The notes beneath the pieces are model-generated. The model was not told the DNA's origin and ran no database searches. It saw only the letters and a list, made by a program, of their open reading frames with translations. DNA of 64,000 nucleotides from Pedobacter endophyticus (GTDB taxonomy: Bacteria; Bacteroidota; Bacteroidia; Sphingobacteriales; Sphingobacteriaceae), in the NCBI RefSeq assembly GCF_015679185.1, contig NZ_CP064939.1:1550001-1614000 (forward strand), written 5' to 3'. Positions 61,012 through 64,000 of the stretch are shown piece by piece. Position 1 is the stretch's first letter, and every line of letters begins with the position of its first letter. The position numbers and the translations under genes were made by a program.

Positions 61012-61701
61012 CTAGGGCTTTACAGAAAATACATTTGAATAAAGTAGCTCCGGCACACCCACCACTTTTACCGCGATGCGGGCATAAAGAAATGGTGTGG
61101 TGGTTAATGGCGGCACGGCCAGATTCTGGCTAAGTAAAATGGGTTGTGCTAAATTTAAACCTGTCCCTGCTTTGCTACTTAAAGGATCGACTGGATTGGG
61201 AACCAGTTTAGTTGGATCATCAACTATGGTTGTTTTGCCCAATATGAGCGAAATACGTTCCAATTGCCTCCCAGCTACATTATTAACCACAAGACAAGAA
61301 GTTTTTAACACATTGTTTTCTACTACAAAACTGACATCATTGATAGAAAAGTAGGGCTTAACCTGTACGTCAATAGTTGTACTGCCCTTTACAGATACAT
61401 CTATTGTGGCAGTGCTGGCTTCCCACGGGCCATTACCGGCAACCTGTACCAATTTATAATCACCATCAAATAACATCGACGAAAATGTTCCATCCTGCTT
61501 TACATTCACATTTATTGGCGTTACTGTTTGAAAGCCGGGCTGGGTAAGTTGCAATACGCTAATGCCTTGCCGAATGCCAACTGGTTTGCCATCGAAAAGG
61601 ATTCTTCCGCTCAACTGCGATTTTGGTGGTTCATAATTATCATATTCACAACCTGTTAAGCCGATAGCTAAAAAAATAATACTATATATTAATTGTTTCA
61701 T
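61012..61701 (-). CDS. DUF3823 surface lipoprotein of the SusCD locus
   Basis: 229 residues. Lipoprotein signal with lipobox cysteine C18 (GLTGC), then two beta-sandwich domains (DUF3823, about 28-115, and a C-terminal one). Genes of this type follow SusD in many Bacteroidota utilisation loci and are taken to be SusE/F-like glycan-binding surface proteins. It starts 10 nt after the SusD stop codon. Confidence 0.9.
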   Translation of the reverse strand: MKQLIYSIIFLAIGLTGCEYDNYEPPKSQLSGRILFDGKPVGIRQGISVLQLTQPGFQTVTPINVNVKQDGTFSSMLFDGDYKLVQVAGNGPWEASTATIDVSVKGSTTIDVQVKPYFSINDVSFVVENNVLKTSCLVVNNVAGRQLERISLILGKTTIVDDPTKLVPNPVDPLSSKAGTGLNLAQPILLSQNLAVPPLTTTPFLYARIAVKVVGVPELLYSNVFSVKP

Positions 61702-61711
61702 GATTTAAAAA

Positions 61712-63577
61712 TTAGTGATAAGGATTCTTAACAATAAGAGAGTTGGCATTAATCACATTCTGTGGAACCGCCGAGTAATAGTTGCCAAGTCTAAATAGTC
61801 GTGGTTGGGTAAAGCGTGGCGCCACACGTTTTACAAACACGTATTTATTGTGTTTTGTTGGATCTGATGGTCTAACCACCCGATATGGCCATAAGGCATT
61901 AACTAAGGTATTTGGCGACTGCCTGTTTCCGTTATAAACTTCGTGGGCAATTCTCCAACGTTTCAAATCCCAGTAACGTTGTTCTTCAAATGCCATTTCT
62001 ACCTGAAACTCTTTTCTGATCACATCATTGCTTAATGTTTTGAGGCTATTTGCCGGAAAGCCAGCCCTTTCTCGTACCTGATTGATATAACCTAAAGCTT
62101 CGGCTGTTTTGCCAAGTTCGAAGGCGGCTTCGGTTGCATTTAATAAAACGCCTCCGAAACGGTACCTGATCCACCATACATCACTTCCTTGCCCAGATTG
62201 GCCTGAGCCGACTCTCGAGTCGAGATACTTGCGCATATAGAAACCTGTATTGGTCACATTTGCCGCATTGGGCAATGGCCCATCGGCGGCAACCAAAGTT
62301 CCTCCATCGGCAAAAACACTTCCCAAATCGGGCGAAGTACGCATTACATATTGGTTGGTTGCCGTATTCCACTCCATTACGCCCGCCTGAATGTCGATCC
62401 GTTTGCCCCGAAAGGTTGATCCCGGCGTAATAATACTTCCAAACATGCGGTTATCTTTATTCAAAAAAACATCCTCAGGCCGGGTATAATAGATATAATC
62501 AGAACCATTTGGCGTTTGAATTTTAAGCGAGCCATTGGTACCATCTAAATAATCAAAAGCTTCAACCAAATTTAACGAAGGCGTTACGCCGGCAGCTCCT
62601 GTAGCATTTTCCCGCAGCGATCGCGGAATGCTCTCTACCGTATAATCGTGATATTTTCCGTCGAGGGTATAATCCTGAGCCCAGATCACTTCGCGGTTGT
62701 TCGCTTTTTTGGTAAACAGATCATAAAAATTTTGTGCTTTATCTGGATTCTCATTATACAGCACAAATTGTTTGCTGTCGATAATCTCTTTTGCTGCATC
62801 CAACGATTTTTGGTAATACTCCTGCGCACGGCTCGCCGGAATACCCACCTCAGCGCCAGGCAAAACAATAGGATCCGTCATTAAACTATTGTATTTTGCA
62901 ATAGATGCAGCATATAACATGGCCTGAGATTTTAAAGCCAGAACAGTCCACTTATTGGCCCTGGTTTTACTCGTAACTGTTAAAGGCAGTTGATCTTTGA
63001 TGGCATCCAGCTCGGAGGCGATAAAATCATATATGCCTGCTTCGGTGCTTCGAGGCACTTTTAAGGCATCAACATCTAGCGATCCATCGTACTGAAAGGT
63101 ATTGGTAACCAAAGGTACGCCGCCCATACTGCGTACATGTAAAAAGTAGATGTAAGCCCTGATAAAACGGCCTTCTGCCAACAAATGTTTCCTGTCTGCC
63201 TCTTGCATTGCCGTCGACTTATCGAGGTTTTCGAGAAAAAGATTTACATCCCGAATCAGGTCATAAGACCATAACTGTTTATCGGTATAAGGATAATTGA
63301 CCCGCGTGTTACGGGCATTATTGGCACCAAGGCCACCAGACCACATGGCTTCTTCGAGGTCGGTTGGCGATAATTTTCCGCCTTCTAGTCCGCCCGTTGG
63401 CTGCAAACGGTTGTAAATATTGGCGAGTACAGATACGGCCAGTTTCGGATCGCTCCACACCTGCTCATCCAGTAATACATCGGTTGGCTTGCGATCAAGA
63501 AATTTTTTGCATCCCGATAGTTGAACCAAAGTGGCGGCGCAAAGGGTATATATGATAATTTTTTTAAATTGTTTCAT
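61712..63577 (-). CDS. SusD/RagB-family glycan-binding lipoprotein
   Basis: 621 residues. Lipobox cysteine C23 (QLSGCKK), then the SusD fold with tetratricopeptide-like helices and the conserved LLAEGRFIRAYIYFLHVRSMGGVPLV segment (split here: LLAEGRFIRAYI near residue 128, YFLHVRSMGGVPLV near 140) and the C-terminal YWDLKRWRIAHE. It captures oligosaccharides at the surface and caps the SusC transporter, whose gene ends 4 nt before it. Confidence 0.97.
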   Translation of the reverse strand: MKQFKKIIIYTLCAATLVQLSGCKKFLDRKPTDVLLDEQVWSDPKLAVSVLANIYNRLQPTGGLEGGKLSPTDLEEAMWSGGLGANNARNTRVNYPYTDKQLWSYDLIRDVNLFLENLDKSTAMQEADRKHLLAEGRFIRAYIYFLHVRSMGGVPLVTNTFQYDGSLDVDALKVPRSTEAGIYDFIASELDAIKDQLPLTVTSKTRANKWTVLALKSQAMLYAASIAKYNSLMTDPIVLPGAEVGIPASRAQEYYQKSLDAAKEIIDSKQFVLYNENPDKAQNFYDLFTKKANNREVIWAQDYTLDGKYHDYTVESIPRSLRENATGAAGVTPSLNLVEAFDYLDGTNGSLKIQTPNGSDYIYYTRPEDVFLNKDNRMFGSIITPGSTFRGKRIDIQAGVMEWNTATNQYVMRTSPDLGSVFADGGTLVAADGPLPNAANVTNTGFYMRKYLDSRVGSGQSGQGSDVWWIRYRFGGVLLNATEAAFELGKTAEALGYINQVRERAGFPANSLKTLSNDVIRKEFQVEMAFEEQRYWDLKRWRIAHEVYNGNRQSPNTLVNALWPYRVVRPSDPTKHNKYVFVKRVAPRFTQPRLFRLGNYYSAVPQNVINANSLIVKNPYH

Positions 63578-63581
63578 CTTT

Positions 63582-64000
63582 TTAGAAAGTTAAGTTGGCA
63601 CCCAGATTGTAAACCCTTACAGATGGATATTCTAATCCCGTATTGAGCTGAGTTTCAGGATCGATTCCAATATCTTTTAAATTGTCTATTGAAAACAGGT
63701 TAAAGCCATTTGCGTAGATTCTGATTTTACTGATTTTAGCACCTTTAAGCCATTTTTGCGGCAAGTTGTAGCCCAGCTGTACATTTCTCAACCGTAAGTA
63801 AGAAGTATTTCTGAACCAGAAACTGGAAGCGCGTTGGTTGCTTTCGTTATTGGATTTTTTTAAAGCCGGATACGTTCCGGGAATCCAGGGGCTATTTACA
63901 TCGAAGATATTCTCTCTGTGCCAGCGATCGTTTAAAAGAAAATCGGGTGAGTTTGCATCATTTTGAAAAGGCAGTTTCAATTCGGCAGCACGGCCACGGC
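63582..64000 (-). CDS. SusC/RagA-family TonB-linked outer-membrane transporter, N-terminus outside window
   Basis: Only about 139 C-terminal residues are present; the frame is open to the right edge. It ends in a beta-barrel with the SusC C-terminal motifs SSFWFRNTSYLRLRNVQLGYNLP, IRIYANGFNLFSI and GLEYPSVRVYNLGANLTF. Paired with the SusD gene 4 nt downstream, it would import the oligosaccharide into the periplasm, where the sulfatases and GH2 act. Confidence 0.95.
   Translation of the reverse strand, partial: RGRAAELKLPFQNDANSPDFLLNDRWHRENIFDVNSPWIPGTYPALKKSNNESNQRASSFWFRNTSYLRLRNVQLGYNLPQKWLKGAKISKIRIYANGFNLFSIDNLKDIGIDPETQLNTGLEYPSVRVYNLGANLTF

Overview
The window looks like a chromosomal segment of a Bacteroidota bacterium of the Sphingobacteriaceae type, probably Pedobacter or a close relative. 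The evidence is a fused CcoN/CcoO cbb3 oxidase, a SusC/SusD pair, a FecR/ECF-sigma/TonB-receptor module, many lipoprotein and secreted glycoside enzymes, and TAnnTTTG promoter elements in place of TATAAT. No tRNA, rRNA, CRISPR array, integrase or transposase gene was recognised. The genus is an inference.

Region 1 (1-14260, all minus strand) is a microaerobic respiration block. Read in transcription order it holds an unknown 589-residue protein, a FixL-like haem-PAS histidine kinase, a receiver-CRP/FNR fusion regulator, a truncated 2-hydroxyacid dehydrogenase-like protein, hemN, ccoI, ccoS, ccoNO, ccoQ, ccoP, ccoG, ccoH and a TauE/SafE-like membrane protein cut by the window edge. Two TGAT-N4-ATCA boxes lie at exactly the same distance from TAnnTTTG elements, one before the 589-residue gene and one before the dehydrogenase-like gene. 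This suggests a compact oxygen circuit in which the kinase senses O2 through haem and the fusion regulator acts as FixJ and FixK in one polypeptide.

Region 2 (14468-23447, plus strand) is a MacAB/TolC-type export operon: adaptor, outer-membrane factor, ABC ATPase, two permeases, an NtrC-type sigma-54 activator and its histidine kinase. A textbook -24/-12 sigma-54 promoter precedes the adaptor gene, with an inverted repeat upstream that could be the enhancer.

Region 3 (23694-38372) is mixed: a PRC-barrel protein, a GH78 alpha-L-rhamnosidase, an FAD/NAD(P)-binding protein, a LOV-domain blue-light histidine kinase with a single-domain response regulator, a Gfo/Idh/MocA oxidoreductase with a sugar isomerase, a DUF2254 membrane protein and two glycosyltransferases. 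The intergenic gaps are full of dispersed repeats.

Region 4 (38358-43519) holds a further glycosyltransferase, a 900-bp tandem array of triple-hairpin units, an XRE regulator with a GAAAC/GTTTC half-site array in front of it, a small coiled-coil protein, a polysaccharide deacetylase and a fourth glycosyltransferase.

Region 5 (44319-51400) is an ECF sigma factor, a FecR anti-sigma factor and two STN-domain outer-membrane receptors in tandem. A 116-bp inverted-repeat element separates it from an acyltransferase.

Region 6 (52792-64000, minus strand) is a polysaccharide-utilisation locus: SusC (cut by the window edge), SusD, a DUF3823 lipoprotein, four consecutive sulfatases, a second triple-hairpin array and a GH2 enzyme. 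The likely target is a sulfated glycan.
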